IMG/VR virus record: IMGVR_UViG_3300042509_001125
Location: 1 to 30,197 of that record
Origin: a virus
Reading direction: 5' to 3' (one strand)
Length of the DNA: 30,197 bases
Part shown: positions 1 through 8,241 of the stretch, piece by piece
Layout: each line of letters begins with the position of its first letter
Position numbering within the stretch: the first letter of the stretch is position 1
Translations under genes and position numbers: made by a program
Notes under the pieces: generated by a model
The model's input: the letters and a program-made list of their open reading frames with translations, nothing else
Told to the model about the DNA's origin: nothing
Databases searched by the model: none

Positions 1-1
1 C

Positions 2-3000
2 GGTGACAGTTTAGCGGAAGGTATGCGTACAGCCAATCGGTTGGAGGGGTTGAGCCGTGTGGGTGCGGGGCCAAAGGAAGTTTTGGGGATGCTCCGCCGC
101 TACAGTGAGAATAATAGCTTGTCGGGGCGCAATGTATTTATTGGCACGGGGATGCCGAACATTCCCGAGCAGCGCAAGTTTATTGAAGAGCAGGTTGATT
201 TTGTCCGTCAGCAGGGTGGCAATCCGATATTGATGGGCGTAGGTCCGGGGACCAAGGTCAAACCTACGACAGGCCAGAATGAATTCTTGGCTGATTTATC
301 CAAGCGCAAGGGTTTGTCGTACATGGGTCCGTTGGTTAGTCGGTTCCCTGATATCACCAAAGATCCGATGGGTCTGCATTTGCGCGGTCCGCAGTACCAG
401 CAAATTTTCAAAGAATTTTCCACACCTTCTGCTGCTCCCCAACAGGCTCCGCGCTCCGAGTCGCGTGATATGACCTCCCAGTTTATTGCAGCGGTAATGC
501 AGGCGGAGAGTTTGGGTAAGCGGTATGGTAAGTCGGGGGAGTTGCTGACTTCGCCAAAGGGTGCCAAGGGTGAGATGCAGGTAATGCCGGGGACGATAAC
601 AGACCCCGGATTTGGTGTTCGCCCTGCTAAAGATAATAGCCCAGATGAGATTGCGCGTGTGGGTCGGGATTACGCTGCCGTGATGTTGAAGCGTTATAAC
701 AATGATCCCACGGTTGCTGCGATTGCATACAACTGGGGTCCGGGGAACGCGGACCGTTGGCTAAAGTCGGGGGCCAATTTTAATGCGTTGCCTAAAGAGA
801 CTTCGAATTATGTATCGCGGATCACGGGTCAGTTAGGGATAGCCCCTACGGCGAGGGTTCCGCAAACTTCTCCCAAGCGCGTGGAGACTGCGCCGTCGAT
901 GAAGAAGGTGGAGAGGGAGGACAAGCCGGGATCGACGTTGGAACTTGCCTCGCGGACCGCGCAGCCCCAACAGGATCAGATAACCCGTGCGGACATGGAG
1001 CGTATGGGTCCGGGGTATCAGGCGGCGTTTGCTGCAATGGCATTGGCAGATACTCGTGATGACGATGATGAGTATGACGATGATGAGACTATCTCTGAGC
1101 GGTATTTAGCGCGGCGTGAAGAGGAGATAGCAAGGGAAGAGTCTACGTTGGAGCAGGAGGAGCCTGCACGTACGTCGCCATTAGCGGGTCTTGACTTGTC
1201 GTATCAGTCGCCCTTTGGGGAAGAGCAGCCTGTCATGATGGCAGAGGGTGGGGAAGCCAAGTCCATGCTTCGCCGGATGTATGAGAGTGCGGTTCCTGCA
1301 CAGGTTCGGTTGTTTGCTGAAACGGCGTTGATGCCAGAGGATAAACGCGCAGCTTCTACGATCACGGAACAGGATTTTTCTCCAGATGAGCAGCGTCAGA
1401 TATTGGATGCAATTCAAAAGGCCCGTAGAACAAGAATGCAGGAGCGGGGTCTGGCGGATATAACAGAAGCAGAAATTAGACAAAAAGCACGAAAACAAGT
1501 GCTTCAGAAAAAGTATACAAAACTTTCCCCAGAGACGATGAAGGATTTGGAAGAGAGTTATAAAAAGCGACAAGCAGAGGATGCGTATTTCTTGTCAGGT
1601 AAAGGCACCGTATTTTATGGTGACTATCCAAATGCTTTTACAGGCAAGGTAGGTGCGCCTGTACAGAATCTGAGGGATTCGACATTGGGTAAAGAAGGCG
1701 CGATACGAAATACGCTAGGTCGTTTTGTGTACGAGACAACGCCTGAAGGAAAGATCAACATTAAAGAGCAGTATGATTTTGCGGATGACTTAGTCAAGGA
1801 GATGCACCAGCGTCCTAGTTCGGCGTATGAAGGTATGTCCACCGCGCAAAAATTGAATGCATTGTTGATGGATACACTGCATAACCCACTGGATAAACCG
1901 AATGAGTTGAGACCTAACTCTACTTTTAGCTATGGGATTTCTACTTTACCTAGTCGTGCCGGTAGTGCTTTTATCGGCAACAAGGGTCGTCCGGTTGATG
2001 TAACGATTGATCCCCGCGAAATAATGCCCGGGTATGCGGGGTATGCAAATGGTGGTGTGGTGCGCCGTGCCGAGGGTTCGCCGATAGGAGGAGAGGTTAA
2101 ACCAAGGGGAAGCACCTACACATATGAAGAATACATGGACAGCTTAAACCCCACGCTTCGGCAACAAGCGGGAGCAAGGCTTGCCGATATTACAACCAGT
2201 GGGTTAATTCATATGTATGATGCTGCACGGTTAGCTGAAGGTGCGTTGTCCTCCAAGAAATCAGCAGCTGAAAAAGAGCAGAAGATGTCAGCTGCTCACA
2301 AAATTTATTTGGATACCTTTGGGTTTAAAAACAGACGAGATCCAATAACCGCAGAATATTTTAATCCGCAGGAGCAAAGGGCAATTGCTGAATTGATTAG
2401 GCGCAAAGGGGGCGACAAAGGTTCAATTCAATATAAGGATTACGACGTTAGCAAACGGGTGGCAGATGAACAATCTGTTCTTTCCGGCCAGTTAGATCCA
2501 TATGTTTCTGTAAACAAATCACTGGGCCAGTTTAACTACGAATATGACCCAAAGAAAAAAGCGTATCGAATAACAGATGAATATGATTTCAATCCAATAA
2601 GAGAAGAAGGTCGGTTGATAACTTCTGACACTATGGGGGATTATGTGTCTAGCAGTTCGGGGCTATATAACAAAGCTCGTATTTACGGGGGTAGGCACAT
2701 GCCGCCGGGCACGGGTCGAAAGGTCGATTTTACAGTTGATCCAGTTGTTAATGTTACGCCTCTTTTTAATTCCCCCGTCAAACGTGCCGAGGGTTCTCCT
2801 ATCTACGGTGAAGTAGCGGATTCTGGCCCTATTACGGAAGACACACGCGCAGCATTTCGCAACATGAAGATGCCCGATGTCCGTGATGCACGTGAGGCAT
2901 TAAAGCTACTTAAGAGCATTGGTATGGGGGGCGTAAGTAACCTTGAATCGTTGGCTCGGGGGTCCGTGGCTGGTGTACCGGGCGTGGTGGGAGATGTGGA

Positions 3001-4981
3001 ATCCATATTTCGCGACGACAAAGCACGGCGGTTCGCGACCAGTGAAGAAGTAGAGCGCCAGTATTTGCCTAAACGTTTGACTGCGCCAACAAAGGAAGCG
3101 CAGGGGTTCGTTGAGATAGGCACGGCCATTGATCCGACCATTGCATTGAAAGCGGCCAAGCCCACAGCAAAAGCGGCATTAAAGGCGCTGAAAGAATCAG
3201 GCCCGCAAGTGGAATCAGTTTTAATGGGCAAGGCTCCTGCGGCACAGCCTATGGGAATTATTAGTGAAAGCAGAAAAGCGCTCATGGAAGTCCCCGAGTC
3301 TTCTTTGTTTGTAAGCAGGGTAGATGACTTTGTTGCCTCACAAAAGAATCCAGTGACTAAGCAACAATTGCTTGGCCAGATGAAGGGAAAGTTTAGGGAT
3401 TACGAAGTAGGCCGAGTATCTGAGGCATTGGCGGATTTGCCTGATACTGCCCGCGTGTTGCCCAACGAGTTACTCACAAGAGTTCAGTCGTCATATCCCA
3501 CCAGCAGGCTTAAAACTTATGTGTTGGAGCCCCAGAAAATGGACAGATGGGCTTCTCAAGATAACGTCTATTCTGATCAGCCTGTCGGTGTGGTAAACCT
3601 GCGTTTTGATACGCCGATGGACCAGATATATAGAGATGCAGCCAATAAAGATGCGTTGGAAAGTTTAACTTCTTTGACCAATAGCTCTAGGTTTGATGAG
3701 GTAACTCCAGAGCGCATAGCGGAATTAAAAAATATTATTCAAGGCCTCCCTAGTGCAAAGTCTTTGTCAAAATTATCTTCAGAATTGGATCTATTCCAAG
3801 AGGTAACAAAAAGGGCGAAAAGTTCTTCGGAAGAAATAGATAGTGCCTACAAGGCATATAAATATCCGGCAACAAAAGAAGAATGGAGGCCCGCTATTGA
3901 TGAGTATTTTAAGAAAAACCCCAAAGCTACTTTCCCAGAAGCACAGGAATATGCAAATAAGGCTGTTCAAGAAGCCGCTGATAAAAAGCTAAGAGACTAT
4001 GATATAGATATTCCAGACAAATCTTTGGATCCTGCCGAGTTTTTAAAAATACTTCAGACTAATGCAACTAATAGAATGAAGGAAATTCTGGAAGTTCAAA
4101 GAGGCGCATTTACCCGTTTGAACGACAATGTTCGTCCAGAGATGGAAACGGCGGCTAAAGAGCTGAAAAAAACCTCGTTATATGAGGGCCAGCATACGTC
4201 TTTGACCCCCAAGGGAACTCCAATTGCGTTTTCTCGTTTTGTAGACCATACCGTTAATCTCCCTGATAAAGGTGAGACAAAGGTTATGCACATGATTGAA
4301 CTTCAATCAGATCTGTTTGATGATATTTTTAAAGAAGGTACAAAGTCGGGCAATAGGCAAAAAGACATTGCAGAGATGGCAAAGCTACAGTCTAAAGTAG
4401 ATGACATTGTAAATAGCGACAAGAGGATAAAATCTGCGGCAGAAAAAATAAACCATATCAGGGCATCTTTCCCTTCTACTGCTCCCACTGAAAAGTCAGA
4501 AGAGATCACAAAGATCATCAAACAAAACCCAGAAATTGAAAAAGAATTAGTGGAATATTTGAAACTTACAAGTAGAGAAGGCAAATTAAGGGCAAGATCA
4601 GGATTTGGAAAATACAACATAGAAGAAGCTTTCCCGGGGATGGAGGGGTCCCCTCAGGTTCTTCAACAAATGATGATCAAAAATGCCATAGGCGGGGCTA
4701 TGCAACGCGGGGTGAATGCGGTTACTTTCCCCGGTAAAGAGTCAGCGCAAGCGCAGTTGTATGAGAAGTTATATCCAAACCTAAAGCAAGTAGTAAAGGA
4801 TCTAGGCCCCGGCTTCGATATACGACAAATAGAATTGTATGATGCATTCAACACGCCTTATTCTCATTGGGGCGTTGTATGGGATGATAGCACCGCGAAA
4901 AAAGTCTTAAACCAAGGCATCCGCTTTAATAAAGGGGGCCTTGTCGATAAACAAGACTCCGATAACAGAAAGTTTATCTAA
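2..4981 (+). CDS. Giant multidomain protein: SGNH hydrolase + lytic transglycosylase + duplicated module (5' partial)
   Basis: The reading frame is open to the left edge, so the true start lies outside the window; the ATG at 23 is internal. Residues below are counted from that ATG. Just before it the frame reads GDSLAEG (nt 2-22), the SGNH/GDSL nucleophile block. TGMPN (42-46) fits block III and GLHL (117-120) supplies the histidine. Residues 150-270 are a soluble lytic transglycosylase domain: QAES with probable catalytic Glu162, SPKGAKGEMQVMPGT (177-191) and AYNWGPGNADRWL (235-247). An Asp/Glu-rich linker follows (about 341-385). Then come two related modules, each closing with RAEGSPI-x-GEV (RAEGSP at 682-687 and 921-926). 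The C-terminal ~700 residues are charged and helical, with HMIELQSDLFDD near 1425, and end in FNKGGLVDK. The likely role is peptidoglycan opening during DNA entry or virion maturation. Confidence is high for the transglycosylase, moderate for SGNH, low for the rest. Confidence 0.85.
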   Translation, partial: GDSLAEGMRTANRLEGLSRVGAGPKEVLGMLRRYSENNSLSGRNVFIGTGMPNIPEQRKFIEEQVDFVRQQGGNPILMGVGPGTKVKPTTGQNEFLADLSKRKGLSYMGPLVSRFPDITKDPMGLHLRGPQYQQIFKEFSTPSAAPQQAPRSESRDMTSQFIAAVMQAESLGKRYGKSGELLTSPKGAKGEMQVMPGTITDPGFGVRPAKDNSPDEIARVGRDYAAVMLKRYNNDPTVAAIAYNWGPGNADRWLKSGANFNALPKETSNYVSRITGQLGIAPTARVPQTSPKRVETAPSMKKVEREDKPGSTLELASRTAQPQQDQITRADMERMGPGYQAAFAAMALADTRDDDDEYDDDETISERYLARREEEIAREESTLEQEEPARTSPLAGLDLSYQSPFGEEQPVMMAEGGEAKSMLRRMYESAVPAQVRLFAETALMPEDKRAASTITEQDFSPDEQRQILDAIQKARRTRMQERGLADITEAEIRQKARKQVLQKKYTKLSPETMKDLEESYKKRQAEDAYFLSGKGTVFYGDYPNAFTGKVGAPVQNLRDSTLGKEGAIRNTLGRFVYETTPEGKINIKEQYDFADDLVKEMHQRPSSAYEGMSTAQKLNALLMDTLHNPLDKPNELRPNSTFSYGISTLPSRAGSAFIGNKGRPVDVTIDPREIMPGYAGYANGGVVRRAEGSPIGGEVKPRGSTYTYEEYMDSLNPTLRQQAGARLADITTSGLIHMYDAARLAEGALSSKKSAAEKEQKMSAAHKIYLDTFGFKNRRDPITAEYFNPQEQRAIAELIRRKGGDKGSIQYKDYDVSKRVADEQSVLSGQLDPYVSVNKSLGQFNYEYDPKKKAYRITDEYDFNPIREEGRLITSDTMGDYVSSSSGLYNKARIYGGRHMPPGTGRKVDFTVDPVVNVTPLFNSPVKRAEGSPIYGEVADSGPITEDTRAAFRNMKMPDVRDAREALKLLKSIGMGGVSNLESLARGSVAGVPGVVGDVESIFRDDKARRFATSEEVERQYLPKRLTAPTKEAQGFVEIGTAIDPTIALKAAKPTAKAALKALKESGPQVESVLMGKAPAAQPMGIISESRKALMEVPESSLFVSRVDDFVASQKNPVTKQQLLGQMKGKFRDYEVGRVSEALADLPDTARVLPNELLTRVQSSYPTSRLKTYVLEPQKMDRWASQDNVYSDQPVGVVNLRFDTPMDQIYRDAANKDALESLTSLTNSSRFDEVTPERIAELKNIIQGLPSAKSLSKLSSELDLFQEVTKRAKSSSEEIDSAYKAYKYPATKEEWRPAIDEYFKKNPKATFPEAQEYANKAVQEAADKKLRDYDIDIPDKSLDPAEFLKILQTNATNRMKEILEVQRGAFTRLNDNVRPEMETAAKELKKTSLYEGQHTSLTPKGTPIAFSRFVDHTVNLPDKGETKVMHMIELQSDLFDDIFKEGTKSGNRQKDIAEMAKLQSKVDDIVNSDKRIKSAAEKINHIRASFPSTAPTEKSEEITKIIKQNPEIEKELVEYLKLTSREGKLRARSGFGKYNIEEAFPGMEGSPQVLQQMMIKNAIGGAMQRGVNAVTFPGKESAQAQLYEKLYPNLKQVVKDLGPGFDIRQIELYDAFNTPYSHWGVVWDDSTAKKVLNQGIRFNKGGLVDKQDSDNRKFI

Positions 4982-4991
4982 AGGTTAGACC

Positions 4992-7370
4992 ATGCCAATA
5001 GAACGCGTAAACAGTTTGCCTTCGGGCGAAGATATTGAAATCATGCTGGAAGGCGAAGGTGAGCCACCAGAGATTGAAATCGAGCTTGAAGAAGATGGCA
5101 GCGTTGTCGTCAATATTGGCGAGGAAGAAGATGCGGATGTGCCGTTCGACGCGAACCTTGCAGAGGTTTTGCCGGACGAAGTCCTGACCTCTATCTCGAA
5201 TGATCTTATGATGCTCTTTGAGGCGGATAAGTCTTCGCGGGAGCAGTGGGAAGAGCAGTATGCCAAGGGTTTTGAGTTGCTTGGCTTCTCAATGGAGGAG
5301 CGCACCAAACCATTCAAGGGCGCGTGTGGCGTGTACCACCCACTGCTGTCAGAGGCCATTATTCAGTTCCAAGCACAGGCATTGAAAGAACTCATGCCCG
5401 CGGGCGGGCCCGTGCGTACGCAGGTACTGGGTAAGGAGACGCGTGAGCGTTTGGCCCAAGCGCAGCGGGTCAAGGAGTACATGAACTACCAGATCACCAC
5501 CAAGATGCCGGAATACACCCCGGACTTTGATCAAATGCTGTTCTATGTTGGCTACGGTGGCTCGGCGTTCAAGAAGGTCTACTACGACTATGACAAGGGC
5601 CGCATGGTCAGCAAGATGATCCCGGCGGATAACCTGTATATCCCGTATAACGGCTCGTCAGTAATGGCTGAATGCGAGCGCATTACCTACCGCTTCCCTA
5701 TGTCCACCAACACCTACCGCAAGGCGGTAGTACGTGGGATTTATTTGGACGGGGCACAGGAGTCTGATGCACAAGAGACAACGCAAGTTCAGGATGAAAG
5801 GGACAAGCGAGTCACTGGGGTAACACCGTCAGGGGACGAAGAGGAAATGATGTTCTTGGAGTTCCAAGTGGATTATGACTTGGAAGGCTTTGAGCACACG
5901 GATGAGGAGGGTGAGCCTACTGGCATCAAGTTGCCCTACATCATTACGATTGATGAGGTATCGCAGAAGGTTATCGGTGTTCGCAGGAACTGGAAAGAAG
6001 GCAACGAAGAGAAGAAGCGCAAGGAATACTACATTCATTACCTGTTAGTCCAAGGCCCCGGTGCGTATGGCTTGGGCTTTTTGCATTTGATTGGTGGTCT
6101 GTCAAAGACGGCATCTGCTGCACTGCGCCAGCTGACCGATGCGGGTACGTTGAACAATCTACCTGCGGGCTTTAAGGCCAAGGGCGCTCGAATCGAGAAT
6201 GACGATGTGCCGATTTCGCCGGGCGAATGGCGAGATATTGATGCGGGCGGCTTGGATTTGCAGCAGTCTTTGCTGCCACTGCCGTATAAGGAGCCTAGCC
6301 AGACCCTGTTTGCGCTGATGGGTTTTTGCGTGGATGCCGGTCGCCGTATGGCCTCGATCACCGATTTGCAGGTAGGTGACAGCAATCAAAATGCTGCGGT
6401 AGGTACCACGATTGCGTTGCTGGAGAAGGGTTCTTCGGTCATGTCGGCGGTCCACAAGCGACTGCACTACAGCCAGAAGCTGGAGTTTGAACTATTGGCA
6501 GAAGGATTTGCCGAGTACTTACCGGATGAGTATCCTTATGATGTCCCGGGCGAGACTCGGAAGATCAAGAAAAAGGACTTTGATGATCGAATCGACGTTC
6601 TGCCGGTGTCCGATCCCAATATTTTTTCGGTGGCGCAGCGGATCACTATGGCGCAAACGCAACTCCAGCTTGCCCAATCTGCACCCCAAATGCACAACAT
6701 GTATGAAGCCTATCGCCGTATGTATGAAGCGATTGGAGTTAGAGATGTAGATGCAATTCTAACAAGTCAGGACATTGATAAGCCCAAGGACCCAACAAGC
6801 GAGAACGCACAGGCGCTGGATGGTTCTCCGCTGAAGGCATTTGCGGGGCAGCAGCATGACGCTCACATTATGAGCCACCTGTTGTTTGGTCTGTCCCCAA
6901 TTGTTGCGTCAATGCCCAATGTGGCTATTTCGCTCCAGAAGCACATTTTTGATCACATTAGCAAGAAGGCCGAGGAGCAGGTGGAAGCTGAATTGTTCCG
7001 GCAATACGGCATGGACCCAGATAGATTGGTGTCTCCGCTCCAACGTGAGGCAATGGTGGCGTTGAGATGTGCAGAGTTCTTCCAGCAGGTCAAGCAGCTT
7101 CAGGATCAGTTGTCTGGCGCAGGGCAGGAGCAGCCTGATCCCTTGATTGAACTGAAGAAACAGGAACTGGCACAGTCTGCACAGCGGGATCAAATGAACG
7201 CCCAGATTGATCAGGCCAAGCTATCCTTTGATCAGCAGCGTGAACAGAACGATGTGGCCATGGATCAGGCGCGTCTCCAGCAGGCGGAGCAGCTTACGAT
7301 GGCCAAATTAACCCAAAACCAGCAGAAAATGGCACAACAAGGAGGCCGAAATGCCCAAAAAACCCAGTAA
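4992..7370 (+). CDS. Portal protein (P22-type head-tail connector)
   Basis: This 792-residue protein is the expected dodecameric portal through which DNA is packaged and ejected. An acidic leader (1-75) precedes a portal core recognised by its general pattern: FKGACGVYHPLLSEA (about 110-124), then the QAQALKELMPAGGPVR segment, and IPADNLYIPYNGSS (about 215-228). The last ~110 residues are Gln-rich and helical, as in the C-terminal barrel/coiled coil of large podovirus portals. P22 portal is 725 residues, so the size fits. The ATG has an AAGG just after the previous stop (4979-4981). It sits directly upstream of the scaffold and capsid genes. Assignment to the P22 rather than another podoviral portal family is by overall look, not alignment. 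Confidence 0.88.
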   Translation: MPIERVNSLPSGEDIEIMLEGEGEPPEIEIELEEDGSVVVNIGEEEDADVPFDANLAEVLPDEVLTSISNDLMMLFEADKSSREQWEEQYAKGFELLGFSMEERTKPFKGACGVYHPLLSEAIIQFQAQALKELMPAGGPVRTQVLGKETRERLAQAQRVKEYMNYQITTKMPEYTPDFDQMLFYVGYGGSAFKKVYYDYDKGRMVSKMIPADNLYIPYNGSSVMAECERITYRFPMSTNTYRKAVVRGIYLDGAQESDAQETTQVQDERDKRVTGVTPSGDEEEMMFLEFQVDYDLEGFEHTDEEGEPTGIKLPYIITIDEVSQKVIGVRRNWKEGNEEKKRKEYYIHYLLVQGPGAYGLGFLHLIGGLSKTASAALRQLTDAGTLNNLPAGFKAKGARIENDDVPISPGEWRDIDAGGLDLQQSLLPLPYKEPSQTLFALMGFCVDAGRRMASITDLQVGDSNQNAAVGTTIALLEKGSSVMSAVHKRLHYSQKLEFELLAEGFAEYLPDEYPYDVPGETRKIKKKDFDDRIDVLPVSDPNIFSVAQRITMAQTQLQLAQSAPQMHNMYEAYRRMYEAIGVRDVDAILTSQDIDKPKDPTSENAQALDGSPLKAFAGQQHDAHIMSHLLFGLSPIVASMPNVAISLQKHIFDHISKKAEEQVEAELFRQYGMDPDRLVSPLQREAMVALRCAEFFQQVKQLQDQLSGAGQEQPDPLIELKKQELAQSAQRDQMNAQIDQAKLSFDQQREQNDVAMDQARLQQAEQLTMAKLTQNQQKMAQQGGRNAQKTQ

Positions 7371-7494
7371 GCCATCAACTTATCGTGAAACCAAGCCCGG
7401 TAAGGTCAAGAATGTTCCACGTGAAACAGTGAGCGACCCTCGGGTAAGCTACGTTTACCGGAAAGATGCATTCAAAAAGGTTAAAATTGCTTAA
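7351..7494 (+). CDS. Small basic protein, 47 aa, overlapping portal 3' end
   Basis: A short open frame begins MPKKPSKPSTYRETKPGKV and ends FKKVKIA. It overlaps the last 20 nt of the portal gene in another frame. A good Shine-Dalgarno GGAGG (7341-7345) lies 5 nt before the ATG and has no other gene to serve. The protein is strongly basic (Lys/Arg-rich, few acidic residues), suggesting contact with DNA or with an acidic partner such as the portal leader. No known family is recognised. The overlap plus SD make it likely real; its function is unknown. Confidence 0.6.
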   Translation: MPKKPSKPSTYRETKPGKVKNVPRETVSDPRVSYVYRKDAFKKVKIA

Positions 7495-7520
7495 AAAGTA
7501 CTGCCATTACATAACAAAAT

Positions 7521-7535
7521 GTGCATAATGCACGT
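7521..7535 (+). promoter_or_regulatory. Shared 15-bp leader element, copy 1 (candidate promoter -10 region)
   Basis: GTGCATAATGCACGT matches GTGTATATTGCACGT at 11250-11264 in 13 of 15 positions. Both lie in non-coding leaders. The CATAAT hexamer (7524-7529) has CTGCCA 17 nt upstream (7501-7506), a plausible sigma70-like pair. The first 13 nt also form a perfect palindrome, GTGCAT-A-ATGCAC, so an operator role is equally possible. Confidence 0.45.
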
Positions 7536-7543
7536 GTAGCCTT

Positions 7544-7565
7544 CAGACAGGGCCGGTACTGTCTG
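7544..7565 (+). promoter_or_regulatory. Hairpin in 5' leader
   Basis: CAGACAG (7544-7550) and CTGTCTG (7559-7565) form a perfect 7-bp inverted repeat around the 8-nt loop GGCCGGTA. There is no T-run after it, so it is not a standard terminator. It ends 17 nt before the ATG at 7583 and would stand in the transcript leader, where it could affect RNA stability or translation. Confidence 0.4.
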
Positions 7566-7582
7566 CAAACTTGGAGTAATCC

Positions 7583-7768
7583 ATGCTCGAATTTACAGAA
7601 AAAGTACTTTATGCCATCCGTACGCTTCGGAAACAATCTGAAGAAATGGTAATTGCGGGCGGCGTGAAGGATATGGAGCACTACAAGTTCTTGATGGGTC
7701 GGATTGAAGGCTACAAGTTCGTTGAAAACGAAGTTTTGGACCTTTTAAAGAAAAATCCCAACTCATAA
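7583..7768 (+). CDS. Small conserved-type phage protein, 61 aa, unknown function
   Basis: This 61-residue protein (MLEFTEKVLYAIRTLRKQ...) looks mostly helical and mildly charged, with a central AGGVKDMEHYKFLMGRIEGY segment and no membrane segment or signal. The SD TGGAG lies about 8 nt before the ATG. It is the first gene after the leader that carries the shared 15-bp element, and it is followed 12 nt later by the GroES-like gene, so the two are probably co-transcribed. Small helical proteins at this place, between portal and scaffold, recur in aquatic podovirus-like genomes, but I cannot assign a function. Confidence 0.75.
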   Translation: MLEFTEKVLYAIRTLRKQSEEMVIAGGVKDMEHYKFLMGRIEGYKFVENEVLDLLKKNPNS

Positions 7769-7780
7769 GGACTTAGCACC

Positions 7781-8233
7781 ATGACACAAACCGCGTTGGA
7801 GCAGAAATGGGCACAAGAAGAGAAGGAAAAAGTTCCTTCTTTAGATGATGCTTATTCAGAGGATGGCAGTTTATCTGTTGAAAACCTTCAAGAGTCCGTT
7901 GTGGACCGCATTCCCCAGCCCACAGGCTGGCGCGTCATCATTCTCCCTTACCGTGGGGCAGAAAAAACCAAGGGCGGCATTGTTCTGTCCGACCAAACCC
8001 GAGAAAAGCAGCAATTGACCACCGTTTGTGGCTACGTTTTGGCCGTGGGTGATCTTGCCTACAAGGATGAAGCAAAATTCCCCAACGGTGCGTGGTGCGC
8101 GAAGGGAGATTGGGTGATTTTTGGCCGTTACGCGGGTGCGCGTATTGGCTTGGACGGCGGCGAGATTCGGATTCTCAACGATGACGAAATCTTGGCTCGA
8201 ATTAACAACCCAGAAGACATTCTGCATATGTGA
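7781..8233 (+). CDS. GroES-like co-chaperonin (Cpn10)
   Basis: The 150-residue protein has a Cpn10 fold pattern after a ~45-residue acidic N-terminal extension. Residues 50-60 read WRVIILPYRGA (first strand). The mobile loop EKTKGGIVLSD (61-71) contains the hydrophobic tripeptide IVL (67-69) that in GroES docks into GroEL. VLAVG (86-90), KGDWVIFGRYAGARI (108-122) and RILNDDEILARI (130-141) match the later conserved blocks. GroES is about 97 residues, so the extra length is the N-terminal extension. Phage co-chaperonins such as T4 gp31 replace host GroES so GroEL can fold the capsid protein; the position just before scaffold and capsid genes fits. No GroEL gene is in the window, so the host's GroEL would be the partner. 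The SD AAGGA precedes the ATG. Confidence 0.85.
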   Translation: MTQTALEQKWAQEEKEKVPSLDDAYSEDGSLSVENLQESVVDRIPQPTGWRVIILPYRGAEKTKGGIVLSDQTREKQQLTTVCGYVLAVGDLAYKDEAKFPNGAWCAKGDWVIFGRYAGARIGLDGGEIRILNDDEILARINNPEDILHM

Positions 8234-8241
8234 GGACGATG

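Noticed and set aside
208-1043. Antisense open frames opposite the transglycosylase gene, and similar minus-strand frames throughout the window
   Set aside because: They mirror coding sequence on the + strand, have no consistent SD, and their translations show no recognisable domain.
8230-8241. GTG at 8230 as scaffold start
   Set aside because: It overlaps the previous stop and the SD GAGG lies inside its own first codons; ATG 8239/8242 is properly placed.
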